Of a stretch of 54,311 nt of DNA, positions 32,261 through 41,159 are shown piece after piece. The DNA is from Pyrinomonadaceae bacterium (GTDB taxonomy: Bacteria; Acidobacteriota; Blastocatellia; Pyrinomonadales; Pyrinomonadaceae): contig JACVRN010000024.1 of the NCBI GenBank assembly GCA_014534425.1, positions 1-54,311 on the forward strand, in the 5' to 3' direction. The notes under the pieces were generated by a model. It did not search any database and had not been told where the DNA came from. It saw nothing but the letters and a program-made list of their open reading frames with translations. Position numbers and translations under genes: made by a program. Every line of letters starts with the position of its first letter. Within the stretch, counting starts at the first letter, position 1.

Positions 32261-33829
32261 GTGATGATAGTTGTCATCGCTACCGTGCATGGCTATGGCG
32301 CTGCGTGGCTGGCTATACGGATGCTCTTTCGCCCGCGACGCGCGGTCAAGCTGTTGGGCGTCACCATCTGGCCGCAGGGAATGATTCCGCGCCACCGCGA
32401 GCGCCTTGCCCAAAGCATAGGCAACGCCGTAGGCAACGAACTGGTCTCGCAGGAGACGGTCGTCAACGCGCTCTTTGAGACGGACTTCTTTCGACGCAAG
32501 GTGGAGAGCCTCGTTAACTCCTACACGGAAGAGCTTCTCAACAAGTCCTATCCTTCATTCATAGACGCGCTGCCCAAAGGGGCAAGAGCGCCAGTGCTGG
32601 ATGCGCTCTCGGCCATTCAATATCGCATAGCCGAATACATCGCAGCCGCGCTCCGCAGCGAAGAGACAGCCGAAGCCGTCTCGGCTTTTATCAGCCGCCG
32701 CGTGGACGAGATTCTGGCAAGGCGATTGACGGACGTTGTTGACGAAGAGACGTTCGAGCAAGTCTTAGGGTTCGTGGAAGAGCGCTTTCGCGGCATAGTC
32801 AATGAACGCTCCTTTGAGACCAAGGTGCGCGACTTCGTAGGGGGCCGCCTTGATGATTTAGCTCACAGTCAATCTCCCTTAGCAGAGATGTTCACGCCGG
32901 AAACCGTGGGCATCATCAAGGAGCGCGTTGACCAGCAGGTTCCGCCCATAGTCCAGCAGTTGACAGAGATTGCCACCAACGCTCGCACGCGCACGCAGAT
33001 AGGCGCGCTCATCAAGCGAGAGGTTGACGATTACTACGCGCAGCTTTCCTTCTTCAAAAAAATCTTCATCTCGCGCGAGCGCATACATCACGAGGTTGAC
33101 GACCTTGTTAATAAGACTTTGCCCCGCCGAGTGGAAGAACTCCTGAGCGGCGAAGCCTTTGAGCAGGAGGCCGAGGGCTTTCTGAATTCCACGATTGATA
33201 GCTTCTTCGCGCGTCCCATCAACGAACTCATCGGACAGATTGCGCCCGACAAACTCCTGATGATTAAGGATCAGGTCTCGGAGAGAATTTTAGCGCTGGC
33301 CCGCAGCCCTGAGCTTTCCACAACAGTCTCGGCTTACGCCACGGACGCCTTGGAGCGCATACGCCCTCACACCTTGCGCGCGCTGCTTGAGCACGCCAAC
33401 CCGGATTCCGGGGCACGGCTCAAGAATTTTCTCTCTAAGGGATTGCTGACCGTTCTCTCGCGTGAAGAGACGGCCCAGACCATCAACAACATCCTGAGCA
33501 GCCAGATTGAGCGGCTGCTTGTGACGCCGATTGGCCGCCTCGGCGACAGCCTCCCCGAACAGACCATGCTGAACATGAGCGAAGCGCTCACAGACCGCAT
33601 CACTCAGGCTGCGAGAGAGAGACTGCCTGCAGCCATCCTGGAATTTGACATAGGCGGCATTGTTCGTCGAAAGGTCGCGGATTATCCTGCGGACAAACTG
33701 GAAGCGCTGGTGCTATCGGTCGCCCAACAGCACTTGAAGACAATAGAGCTTTTCGGCGCGATCATAGGTCTCGTCATAGGCGTCTTTCAAGCCTTCTACT
33801 TCTGGTACTTCTCCGGCACCGCGCACTAG
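32261..33829 (+). CDS. DUF445 family membrane-anchored protein
   Basis: 522 aa from the GTG at 32261. Conserved-looking residues continue upstream in frame (LTPWIVWEKSAIELLSNKIF) to a stop at 32192-32194, so the true start may be a non-ATG codon near 32195. An N-terminal hydrophobic segment (VVIATVHGYGAAWLAIRMLF) and a C-terminal one (FGAIIGLVIGVFQAFYFWYF) bracket a long helical middle with repeated VDEILARRL-like and VDQQVPPIV-like segments, the DUF445/YheB pattern. Its function is unknown; a membrane-bridging role has been suggested for relatives by topology. Confidence 0.85.
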   Translation: MMIVVIATVHGYGAAWLAIRMLFRPRRAVKLLGVTIWPQGMIPRHRERLAQSIGNAVGNELVSQETVVNALFETDFFRRKVESLVNSYTEELLNKSYPSFIDALPKGARAPVLDALSAIQYRIAEYIAAALRSEETAEAVSAFISRRVDEILARRLTDVVDEETFEQVLGFVEERFRGIVNERSFETKVRDFVGGRLDDLAHSQSPLAEMFTPETVGIIKERVDQQVPPIVQQLTEIATNARTRTQIGALIKREVDDYYAQLSFFKKIFISRERIHHEVDDLVNKTLPRRVEELLSGEAFEQEAEGFLNSTIDSFFARPINELIGQIAPDKLLMIKDQVSERILALARSPELSTTVSAYATDALERIRPHTLRALLEHANPDSGARLKNFLSKGLLTVLSREETAQTINNILSSQIERLLVTPIGRLGDSLPEQTMLNMSEALTDRITQAARERLPAAILEFDIGGIVRRKVADYPADKLEALVLSVAQQHLKTIELFGAIIGLVIGVFQAFYFWYFSGTAH

Positions 33830-33843
33830 CCCGCGCGAACAAT

Positions 33844-34392
33844 CTAGTACTTCAACTGCAAGACCTTCGCTTTTCCTTTGGCGTAGACCGTCACTATAAA
33901 GAGGTCGTCGAACCTTTTCTCGTCCATCGTGGGAACCACGTCGCCTCCTAGCATGCGTATAACATCGGGCACGGAGTTGACGTGGCCTATGACGAGCGCG
34001 GTCTCGCCTGCTCGTTCCATTATCTTGTCAACAATCTGTCGTATGGACTGCTCGGAAACTTCTCTGGGGTTGGATTGCTTTGATTGAAGTGTGACGGGAG
34101 TAATCGTTAGCCCAAGCTGTTTGGCGAGCGGCTCGGCTGTCTGTTTCGTGCGCGAGTATTGCGAGGTGTAAATCGCTTTGACTCCTGCACCGGCCAGGAG
34201 GGCCGCCAATTTCTGCGAGCGCGCAACGCCCGCTTCCGTGAGCGGCGGGTCTTCGCGCGGAGCGTCCGCCCGCTCCGCATGACGAACCAGGATGACGGTC
34301 GTCGCTTTGAAGCCTTCATCGGTTGATTGTATGCCACTGACCGAAGCGCACAAGGCGAGTATCAAGAGTATAGGCAAGAAAAGTTTCTTCAT
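33844..34392 (-). CDS. Secreted histidine phosphatase (SixA/PGM-like)
   Basis: About 182 aa from the ATG at 34392 (MKKLFLPILLILALCASVSG), a clear signal peptide, preceded by AAGGAG. The phosphohistidine motif is LVRHAER, the partner histidine is in VIGHVNSVPDVI, and YTSQYSRTKQTAEPLA is the usual helix. The export signal suggests a periplasmic or outer-surface phosphatase; the substrate is unknown. The frame extends upstream to 34476, but only through a hairpin repeat. Confidence 0.9.
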   Translation of the reverse strand: MKKLFLPILLILALCASVSGIQSTDEGFKATTVILVRHAERADAPREDPPLTEAGVARSQKLAALLAGAGVKAIYTSQYSRTKQTAEPLAKQLGLTITPVTLQSKQSNPREVSEQSIRQIVDKIMERAGETALVIGHVNSVPDVIRMLGGDVVPTMDEKRFDDLFIVTVYAKGKAKVLQLKY

Positions 34393-34423
34393 CGAGAGCG
34401 AGTCTCCTTCAACTATATAAAGC

Positions 34424-34462
34424 AGGACAGTACCGCCCGGCTTAAGCAGGCGGTACTGTCCT
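34424..34462. repeat. Perfect 14-bp hairpin AGGACAGTACCGCC
   Basis: AGGACAGTACCGCC (34424-34437) pairs exactly with 34449-34462 across an 11-nt loop. It lies between the LolA-like stop and the phosphatase start and may limit read-through. Confidence 0.85.
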
Positions 34463-34479
34463 ACTCTGCGAACCACAGC

Positions 34480-35238
34480 TTATTTCTTCCAGTGCGCGGC
34501 GGTGGCCCAGCTTTGCGGGTCGAAGAATTTATCGTCGAGCGCGACGTTAGTTTTGATGTCGGTGTAATCCTCACGCACGGTCGTCTTTCCATCCAGCATA
34601 AAGATGACTTCGGGCGAGACCCAGCCGCCGTCTTTCATCTTCACGTACTTGTTGAATTGCGTCTCAGAGGTTCGGGTCTTATCTTTTCCTGCGGGCCGCA
34701 GCATGCGTACGAAGTAGAGATTCTCTTTATCAATCCAGAACTGCGACGAATGAAGGTCGCCCTCTTTCGCGCCGACGACGTAAACGGGACGCCCCTGCCA
34801 GGTGTCCTCGCGCAGGATGGAAAGGTCAAAACCCATAGCCTTGAGCTTCGTCATTGTCTGCTCGACTGGTATAAAGTAAGCGTCGAATCCCAGGAGCAGA
34901 AGCGGGTGAACCAGTGGTTGAGATTTCTCCACCTTCCCGCCCTTGATGTCGTAGACTGTGTCGTTCACAAAGAGGATTCCGTTCCCCTCTTTTATGGGGT
35001 CAAAGTCTATGCGAAGCTTTCCGGGCATCGCCAGCGCTTCGTACCATATGGAAGCCTTGCTTGTGCCATCCGGGTGATACTCCGTGGTCTTCTGCGTGAA
35101 GACTACGTTCTTGTACCACTTGCCCGCGTAACGTTTCTGCATGGCGTGCAGGAGGTCTTCCGTAGTCTTGACCTTGTCGGCCCGCACGGGCGCGACCGTC
35201 GCAGCAAGCAGAGCGATGAGAAGCAAAAGATAGCGCAC
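34480..35238 (-). CDS. Secreted LolA-like outer-membrane lipoprotein-sorting protein
   Basis: 252 aa starting at GTG after AAGGAGAG. A signal peptide (RYLLLLIALLAATVAPVRA) is followed by a beta-rich LolA/LolB-like domain (MQKRYAGKWYKNVVFTQKTT, PGKLRIDFDPIKEGNGILFV, FWIDKENLYFVRMLRP). Such folds bind acyl chains in the periplasm. It is not the classical LolA and may serve another lipid. It is transcribed toward the phosphatase gene. Confidence 0.82.
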   Translation of the reverse strand: MRYLLLLIALLAATVAPVRADKVKTTEDLLHAMQKRYAGKWYKNVVFTQKTTEYHPDGTSKASIWYEALAMPGKLRIDFDPIKEGNGILFVNDTVYDIKGGKVEKSQPLVHPLLLLGFDAYFIPVEQTMTKLKAMGFDLSILREDTWQGRPVYVVGAKEGDLHSSQFWIDKENLYFVRMLRPAGKDKTRTSETQFNKYVKMKDGGWVSPEVIFMLDGKTTVREDYTDIKTNVALDDKFFDPQSWATAAHWKK

Positions 35239-35357
35239 TTGTCTCTCTCCTTCAGATTGTTTTACTAGATTCTGTAATGAATCCGAGAAATCGTCAAAGC
35301 CTTTTCGGATTACTCTCTTCTACCTTCAGAAAGACTGAAAAGTTGTCGGACGATGAT

Positions 35358-35441
35358 ATTAACAGGGATGGACAGGATAAGCAGGATAAGAAAGAGAGAT
35401 TACTTTTCTTTATCCTGCTCATCCTATCCATCCCTGTTAAT
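35358..35441. repeat. ATTAACAGGGATGGACAGG inverted repeat
   Basis: The left arm (35358-35392) and right arm (35405-35441) pair almost completely, with tandem GGATAAGCAGGATAAG words inside. It is a member of the GGATGGACAGGAT family but lacks the ATTGATTCATTG core. Confidence 0.82.
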
Positions 35442-35531
35442 TATTCCCTCTCATTTATAAACTTTGCTGTCTAGCCCTTCGTATAAAGGGGAGCCTCGAA
35501 GAGCACACTTTTTCCACCTGTGGAGATTTTA

Positions 35532-37190
35532 ATGAAACAACTAAAGCTTAAGTCCTGGCGCAGGCCCCTGGCCGCGCTCCTGTTAGCAACCTTTTTATCT
35601 TCCGTGGCCTTCGGCTGGCAGCAGGCTGCGACGGGCGCTGCGGTCAAGACGGCTCCGACCTTGAGCGCTGCCGAGCGGGCTGCGGCCTCGCTCGTGCGCG
35701 CCGAAACTATTCGCAAGATAACCACTGAGCTTTCCGCCCCCGAAATGCAGGGACGCGGCACGGCGCAGCCCGGCGGAGAGCGCGCCGCGCGTTACATAGC
35801 AGACCACTTCCAGAAGTTGGGGCTGAAGCCCGCAGGCGATAACGGAACTTACCTGCAAGCCATCAAGTTCAAAAGCTCGCAGGTCACGCCGGACTCCAGC
35901 CTCAAGGCTGGCAACGCTGTGCTGAAGCAGGGCGCGGATTTCGTCCTCGCGCCTCCCTTTACCTCCGAGCAGATGGACGCGAGTGGCGGGCTTGTCTTCG
36001 TGGGCTACGGCGTGAACTCTCAGGAGCTAAAGCGCAACGACTTCGAAGGCATAGATGTCAAAGGCAAGATAGTCGTCATACTGAATGGCCGCCCGCAGAA
36101 CGTGGATGAAGCCGCCTGGAGAAAAGCAGGCTCGACCATGGCCCTGGCGCGCAACCTTATCATGCAGGGCGCAGCAGGCATCATCCTAGCCAACTTCGGC
36201 ACGCCAGCGCAGCCCTACAAGCTGGTCGCCAACTATCTCTCTCGCCGCCGCGTGCAACTGGCGGACGCGCCCGTGCCTCCCATCAAGCTGCCGCCTATCC
36301 TTCTCATGAGCGATGAAGGATTGGAGAAACTGTTCGCGGACACAGGCTCTACCTACGCGCAGACGGTTGCCAAAGCGCAATCGGGTGAGTTCGCTTCGCG
36401 CGATTTGAACAAGCAGGCTACCATCTCCGTCAGCATCAAGATGGAAGAAGCCGTCAGCAGCAACGTCGCAGCCGTCCTGGAAGGCTCCGACCCTAAGCTG
36501 AAAGACCAGGCGGTCGTCTATACGGCTCACTATGATGCTTACGGGATTGACACGCAGGGGCGCATCTATCCGGGCGCAGCCGACAACGCGCTAGGTGTAG
36601 GCATGATTACAGCCATCGCGGAAGCCTTTGCGAAATCCAAAGAGCGCCCGCGCCGCTCCATCATCTTCCTCGCTGTGACGGGCGAAGAGTACGGCCTTCT
36701 GGGTGCCGAGTACTGGGTCAAGCATCCCACCTGGCCGATTGAAAAGATAGCAGCCGATTTGAACTTCGACGGTATAGGCACTGAAATTTACGGGCCAGTC
36801 AAAAGGGTCGTGGGCTTCGGCGCGGAATATTCCGAACTGGGCAAGACCCTGGAAGATGTCTTGCAGGCGACAGGCGTTGCATTAACGCCTGACCCTATGC
36901 CGGAAGAGCAAGCCTTCTATCGCTCAGACCATTTCGCTTTCGTGAAGAAGGGCGTGCCTGCGTTGATGCTGCTCGGCGGCCCCGAAGGTGACACTGCCGT
37001 CTGGATTGCACGCGCCAAGAAGTGGCTCGACACGGACTATCATCAGCCGACCGACACGGTGCAGCCCAACTGGAACTGGGAAGGCCCGCGCACCAGCGCA
37101 ACTATCGGCCTCATCATAGGCATGAGGGTCGCAAACGCCGAAGCCATGCCCGCCTGGCTCCCCGGCGCACCCTTCAAGCGCGGAGCTTAA
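35532..37190 (+). CDS. Secreted M28 family zinc aminopeptidase with PA domain
   Basis: About 552 aa from the ATG at 35532 after GGAG. A signal peptide (ALLLATFLSSVAFG) comes first. A protease-associated insert (about 130-275) contains FEGIDVKGKIVVILNGRP. The M28 core has zinc ligands in YTAHYDAYG, GAADNALGVG, TGEEYGLLGAEYW and NFDGIG, with a late His in DYHQPTDT. M28 enzymes remove N-terminal residues from peptides, here outside the cytoplasm. It is the largest secreted enzyme in this segment. Confidence 0.93.
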   Translation: MKQLKLKSWRRPLAALLLATFLSSVAFGWQQAATGAAVKTAPTLSAAERAAASLVRAETIRKITTELSAPEMQGRGTAQPGGERAARYIADHFQKLGLKPAGDNGTYLQAIKFKSSQVTPDSSLKAGNAVLKQGADFVLAPPFTSEQMDASGGLVFVGYGVNSQELKRNDFEGIDVKGKIVVILNGRPQNVDEAAWRKAGSTMALARNLIMQGAAGIILANFGTPAQPYKLVANYLSRRRVQLADAPVPPIKLPPILLMSDEGLEKLFADTGSTYAQTVAKAQSGEFASRDLNKQATISVSIKMEEAVSSNVAAVLEGSDPKLKDQAVVYTAHYDAYGIDTQGRIYPGAADNALGVGMITAIAEAFAKSKERPRRSIIFLAVTGEEYGLLGAEYWVKHPTWPIEKIAADLNFDGIGTEIYGPVKRVVGFGAEYSELGKTLEDVLQATGVALTPDPMPEEQAFYRSDHFAFVKKGVPALMLLGGPEGDTAVWIARAKKWLDTDYHQPTDTVQPNWNWEGPRTSATIGLIIGMRVANAEAMPAWLPGAPFKRGA

Positions 37191-37280
37191 AATTTAACAG
37201 GATGGACAGGATAGAAGAAATTTATTCATTTCTTCATTGAATCAATGAACCGATGATTCAATCTCTTCCATCCTGTTTGA
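37191..37280. repeat. Degenerate GGATGGACAGGAT/ATTGATTCATTG inverted repeat
   Basis: AACAGGATGGACAGGAT at the left and TCTTCCATCCTGTTTGAAT at the right pair, with TTCATTGAATCAATGAACCG in the middle. It follows the M28 gene stop directly. The remaining 200 bases up to 37483 hold no gene I can see. Confidence 0.75.
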
Positions 37281-37483
37281 ATCCTAGAAAAATTCGCGCC
37301 CGCCGTGTTAAATAAATTCGTGTGTGTTCGTCTTAGTTTGTGGCAGGCCGAAAATCGCTTCATATTCTTATCATACGTCTCCTTTTCCAGAACTTTCGCG
37401 CCCGCTTCGTCGTTGTCGTAAGAGCACAAGGGAAAAGAGCAAATCCTCCGAGGGCTTCACTTTTTTTGCAGGGAGAGGTCGAA

Positions 37484-38140
37484 ATGAAGAGAACAATCTG
37501 TTTGCTCGCGGCACTGATAATTATGACTGGCTGCGGGAGTTTGAAATGGAGCAGACACGGCACGTCCGGCTCAGGCAACGTCAAGACGGAGAAGCGCGAC
37601 GTGGGCGCTTTCTCTTCTGTAGACGTGTCGGGCGCTTACGAGGTTCAGATAGTCTGCCAGAAGCAGCCCGGTCTTGAAGTCGAAGGCGACGACAACATTC
37701 TGCCGCTCGTAGAGACCTACGTCAAAAACAACACGCTCTACATTAAGAGCGAGAAATCCTTCAACGTCAAAAGGTCTATTAAGATAAGAATCACCACGGA
37801 AAATCTTGAGGGCGTCAACACTTCGGGCGCGAGCACGATTACGCTCGAAGGCGTAAAGAACGAGCAGCTTGTGATTGAGACGAGCGGCGCGAGCAAGATT
37901 GACGCCTCCGGCGAAACCAAGACGCTTGAGATTGAATCGAGCGGCGCGAGCAAAGTTGATGTCAGAGACCTCAGAGCCGCGCGCGTCAAAGTATCCTTGA
38001 GCGGCGCAGGCCACGCCAACGTTTACGCCTCGGAAGAGGTCAACGCGGATGTCTCCGGCGCAGCAAGCGTCACCTACTACGGCGAGCCGAAGGTAGTCAA
38101 CAAGAGCGTCTCCGGCGCAGGCTCTATCAACAAGGGATAA
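37484..38140 (+). CDS. DUF2807 lipoprotein (head GIN domain)
   Basis: About 218 aa from the ATG at 37484 after GGGAGAGG. The lipobox is IIMTGC. The rest is a right-handed beta-helix-like repeat with the phrases VDVSGAYEVQI, GVNTSGASTITLEGV, ETSGASKIDASGETKT, IESSGASKVDV and SLSGAGHANV. This SGAS/SGAG periodicity defines the head-GIN domain. Function is unknown; an adhesive or envelope role is inferred for the family. Confidence 0.9.
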   Translation: MKRTICLLAALIIMTGCGSLKWSRHGTSGSGNVKTEKRDVGAFSSVDVSGAYEVQIVCQKQPGLEVEGDDNILPLVETYVKNNTLYIKSEKSFNVKRSIKIRITTENLEGVNTSGASTITLEGVKNEQLVIETSGASKIDASGETKTLEIESSGASKVDVRDLRAARVKVSLSGAGHANVYASEEVNADVSGAASVTYYGEPKVVNKSVSGAGSINKG

Positions 38141-38148
38141 TAGAACAG

Positions 38149-38218
38149 TGATAAGTGACAAGTGACGAGCAAGAAGAAAAGCTTTTATCTCGTCACTCGT
38201 CACTTGTCACTTGTTACT
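38149..38218. repeat. Hairpin of GTGACAA words
   Basis: GTGATAAGTGACAAGTGACG on the left pairs with CGTCACTCGTCACTTGTCAC on the right. It lies between convergent genes (DUF2807 and the 135-aa secreted protein). Confidence 0.8.
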
Positions 38219-38221
38219 GCT

Positions 38222-38629
38222 TTAGGGGTTTGTGTTGGTGGTTGAGGGTTTGGCGGCGGCGGGATTTTCCGTGACGCCGCCTTTTTCGTGCATGACTATG
38301 GTTTCGCGCTCGCCGCGAAAAGTGATGCTGCGAAGGGTCTTTGCATTTCCTTCCTGAAACAGACCGAACTCTGTGCGCTCCGCGCCTTTCTCACGCTTCT
38401 CAAGACGGGCGCTGGTGCGCGCCACGACCTTTTTACCTTTCAGGAAAAGCAGTTCGCCTGTCTGCTCATCGAACTTCAACTTGTACTGGCCCTTCTTGAC
38501 GAGCGTGCCGTTGATGACGACATCCTGGGGGAGCGTCACCTGCTCAGTCTTGCCCTTGGCAAGCGCAGCCGCGCTCATTAAAGCGCACAGGGCCAGCAGT
38601 ATCATTAAGCGGTTTGCGATCTTTCTCAT
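38222..38629 (-). CDS. Small secreted protein of unknown function
   Basis: About 135 aa from the in-frame ATG at 38629 (MRKIANRLMILLALCALMSA), which begins a good signal peptide ending ALAKG. The frame can be extended ten codons. The mature part is a beta-rich stretch (VTLPQDVVINGTLVKKGQYK, LKFDEQTGELLFLKGKKVV) resembling small DUF2911-like or envelope beta proteins, with a Pro/Thr/Asn tail. No catalytic motif is visible. Confidence 0.75.
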   Translation of the reverse strand: MRKIANRLMILLALCALMSAAALAKGKTEQVTLPQDVVINGTLVKKGQYKLKFDEQTGELLFLKGKKVVARTSARLEKREKGAERTEFGLFQEGNAKTLRSITFRGERETIVMHEKGGVTENPAAAKPSTTNTNP

Positions 38630-38762
38630 CTCTCTTGTCCTTTCATTACTTGCATTCAACAGGTGGGCAGGCTCTTTTTCCGATTAGTTCGGGTAACACG
38701 CAACAGCATAGAGAGAAGAGGCTGTGCGTGTGGATTGAAATGTGACCAGTGGGCCTTAAAGC

Positions 38763-38777
38763 GTGACGATTCGTCAC
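38763..38777. promoter_or_regulatory. Operator-like palindrome GTGACGATTCGTCAC
   Basis: A 7-bp half-site GTGACGA and its complement around one central base, in the 290-bp divergent space between two secreted-protein genes. It resembles a regulator site with TGAC/GTCA half-sites. No family can be assigned. The rest of 38630-38918 shows no gene. Confidence 0.4.
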
Positions 38778-38918
38778 AAAGAGGCCGCGCGTTTGCGTTA
38801 TTCGGAAAGAAACTTAAACTTTTATAGACAGCGAGCAGATTTCACTCCGCATGCGTGTTGAAGTTAAACTGAGATTGCTGAGGGTTCTATAAAAATTTAA
38901 GGAGATAGGTTCAAGACA

Positions 38919-39308
38919 ATGCTGACAGGTAGAGTAAAAGCCATCATCGTATCTTTCATCACAGTCACTTTGCTGACAATCGTTCCGGCGGGCGTAGCAC
39001 AGATAGGCAAGACCAGGCGCGTGCGGTTTCCAAAAGGGCGAACCTCCGTGACCTTGAAGGGCGCAGCCGTTCGAGGAACTCAGGACAGGTACATGCTGCG
39101 CGCAGGCAGTGGGCAGACCATGACGCTTCACATCACTTCTACGGAAGATAACGCTGTCTTCGACGTTATCCCGCCGACGAGCGACCGGCCACTGGCAACG
39201 GAAGTGACGGATTGGACTGGCAAGCTACCGGCGACGGGCGACTATACAATCGTCGTCGGCCCCACACGCGGCAACGCAACCTATACGCTTGAGGTGACGG
39301 TGCGATGA
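38919..39308 (+). CDS. Small secreted PPC-like beta-sandwich protein
   Basis: 129 aa, ATG after AAGGAGA. A signal peptide (AIIVSFITVTLLTIVPAGVA) precedes a beta-sandwich resembling the bacterial pre-peptidase C-terminal domain: YMLRAGSGQTMTLHITSTED and LPATGDYTIVVGPTRGNATY. In other proteins this module sits at protease C-termini; here it stands alone. A carbohydrate- or surface-binding role is only a guess. Confidence 0.75.
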   Translation: MLTGRVKAIIVSFITVTLLTIVPAGVAQIGKTRRVRFPKGRTSVTLKGAAVRGTQDRYMLRAGSGQTMTLHITSTEDNAVFDVIPPTSDRPLATEVTDWTGKLPATGDYTIVVGPTRGNATYTLEVTVR

Positions 39309-39376
39309 AGGGTTAATGAAATAGCCTCTTCGGCGCTTGACCGAGGGCACCGTGCGAAGGCAAGATTCATGATGTT

Positions 39377-41116
39377 ATGTTGTATGAATTCCCCGGCGCG
39401 CTCGGCCTGTTGGCGCGCCTCCCTCGTTTCGGAAAAAATTTAGCAATTATCTTCGGATTCCTGCTTCTAGCCGCCGCTACTACTGAGAGCGCGCGAGCGC
39501 AGGCGGTCGTGCGCGAAGTGAACCTGCCTGAGAAGGGCACCGTCTCGATTAAGAATCGCAATGGCCGCGTCACCGTCATTGCCTCCGACGAGCAAAAGGG
39601 CGTGGCCTCTCTCAAGGCAGAATCGCCCGGCGCGGCAGTCGAAGAGACGGACATCATCTCGACGCCTTCGGGCAGCACCATACAGATTGACGTGCGCGGG
39701 CGCAGAGAGCGCGACCGCATAGACGTGACGGTTCGCGTGCCTTCTCGCACCAGGGTCAAGGTCGAGTCTGAAGCGGGCGCGGTCGATGTCGCTGGCAATT
39801 TCGAGTCAGCCGAAGTCAGAACCAACACGGGCACGATTCACGCGGACGTGCCAGTGGACGCGGTCAGCTTCGAGTTCCTCTGGGAAGCCAGCCGCCCGCG
39901 CTACTTTTCGGACGTTGAGTTGCCGAAGGTGAAAGAGAAAAGAGGCGGCTGGTATTCCATTAGCGGCAAGCTGGGAGAGAAGAAGGCTAAAAGAGAAGAG
40001 CGCGTCGAGCTTAGTTTTTCGACGCAGCGCGGCGTGATTCTCTTCAACGTTGACCCTGCGATGGTGCCTTCGGACTTGCGCGAGCGGCCTTTGACGGAAG
40101 CCGCGCGGGCCATCGTTCGCAGTGGCGACAGCCGTTTGATGGAGGCCATACGAAAGGTCAGCCCCAAGCTCTTCGGCGATTACGCCAAAACTCTGCCGCC
40201 GCCGAAAGAAGCGCCGAGCCTTGTTATGAAGCGTGCGCCCGGCGACGTAGCCACGGAAGTCTCGCCGCAACTGCTGCGGCTCAACGTCAGCGTCACAGAC
40301 CGCAACGGGCGCGCCCTGAGCGGACTTCGAGCGCAGGACTTCACTCTCTTTGAGAACGGGCAGGAGCGAAAGATTATTGACGTAAAGCCCGTGAACGCGC
40401 CCTTCAATCTGGTGCTGCTGCTGGATGTGTCGGGCAGCGTGGAAGAGCGCATAGACTTTATACGCAAGGCCGCGCGAAACTTTCTTGCGACCGTCAGCCC
40501 GCAGGATCGCATCAGCATCATCAGTTTCCGCGACGACATACAAATCATCTCGGAATTTACTACCGACCGACAGAAGCTTTCCGTCAGCCTGGACAAAATT
40601 GATGCGGGCGGAGGCACGGCACTTTACGATGCGCTCGCCTACACGCTCGTAGATACGTTGAAGCCGCTTCGCGGAGAGAGAACCGCCATCGTCATTCTCT
40701 CGGACGGCGATGATAACAAGAGCTTCATTCCGTTCGGCGCTGTGCTTGAAGCGATAACTGAATCCGGCGCTCTCATCTATCCGCTCTACGTGCCTTCGAT
40801 TCTGATTCCCGAATCTAGCGTGGCCGCGCCCACAACTACGCTTGACCCCACGCGCACGCGCTACCTGACGATTACTACGCGGGCCGAAGAGGAAGGCAAG
40901 CGGCTGGCGACCGTTTCGGGCGGAGTCTTTTATCCGATTCGCCGTCTTGAGGATTTGCAGCGAGCCTACGACGACGTGGTCGCACAGCTTCGCATGTCCT
41001 ACACTATAACTTACGCCTCCGTGTCTGCGCCCGCCGGACGCCGCGTGCGCGTGCGTATCAATCGTGACGGCGCGTCCGCGCTCCTTAGCCCGGCTGTGAA
41101 CATAGCTTCGCCGTAG
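39377..41116 (+). CDS. Secreted von Willebrand factor A protein with DUF4097-like head
   Basis: 579 aa with a signal region (LAIIFGFLLLAAATTESARA). The first part (about 45-150) is a beta-repeat head (GTVSIKNRNGRVTVIASDEQ, RVKVESEAGAVDVAGNFESA) like DUF4097 adhesin modules. A bacterial VWFA-related domain follows from about 300: LRLNVSVTDRNGRALSGLRA, with the MIDAS motif LLDVSGSVEE and ILSDGDDNKSF. VWA domains bind metal-dependently to other proteins. A similar but shorter VWFA-related gene follows at 41160. Confidence 0.9.
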   Translation: MLYEFPGALGLLARLPRFGKNLAIIFGFLLLAAATTESARAQAVVREVNLPEKGTVSIKNRNGRVTVIASDEQKGVASLKAESPGAAVEETDIISTPSGSTIQIDVRGRRERDRIDVTVRVPSRTRVKVESEAGAVDVAGNFESAEVRTNTGTIHADVPVDAVSFEFLWEASRPRYFSDVELPKVKEKRGGWYSISGKLGEKKAKREERVELSFSTQRGVILFNVDPAMVPSDLRERPLTEAARAIVRSGDSRLMEAIRKVSPKLFGDYAKTLPPPKEAPSLVMKRAPGDVATEVSPQLLRLNVSVTDRNGRALSGLRAQDFTLFENGQERKIIDVKPVNAPFNLVLLLDVSGSVEERIDFIRKAARNFLATVSPQDRISIISFRDDIQIISEFTTDRQKLSVSLDKIDAGGGTALYDALAYTLVDTLKPLRGERTAIVILSDGDDNKSFIPFGAVLEAITESGALIYPLYVPSILIPESSVAAPTTTLDPTRTRYLTITTRAEEEGKRLATVSGGVFYPIRRLEDLQRAYDDVVAQLRMSYTITYASVSAPAGRRVRVRINRDGASALLSPAVNIASP

Positions 41117-41159
41117 AGTAAGACAAGAGTTCAAATCACACGCTCAGAGGGAATCCGCA

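Noticed and set aside
39806-41134. 442-codon open frame opposite the VWA gene
   Set aside because: Antisense shadow of a well-supported secreted protein; composition is Arg/His-rich without motifs.
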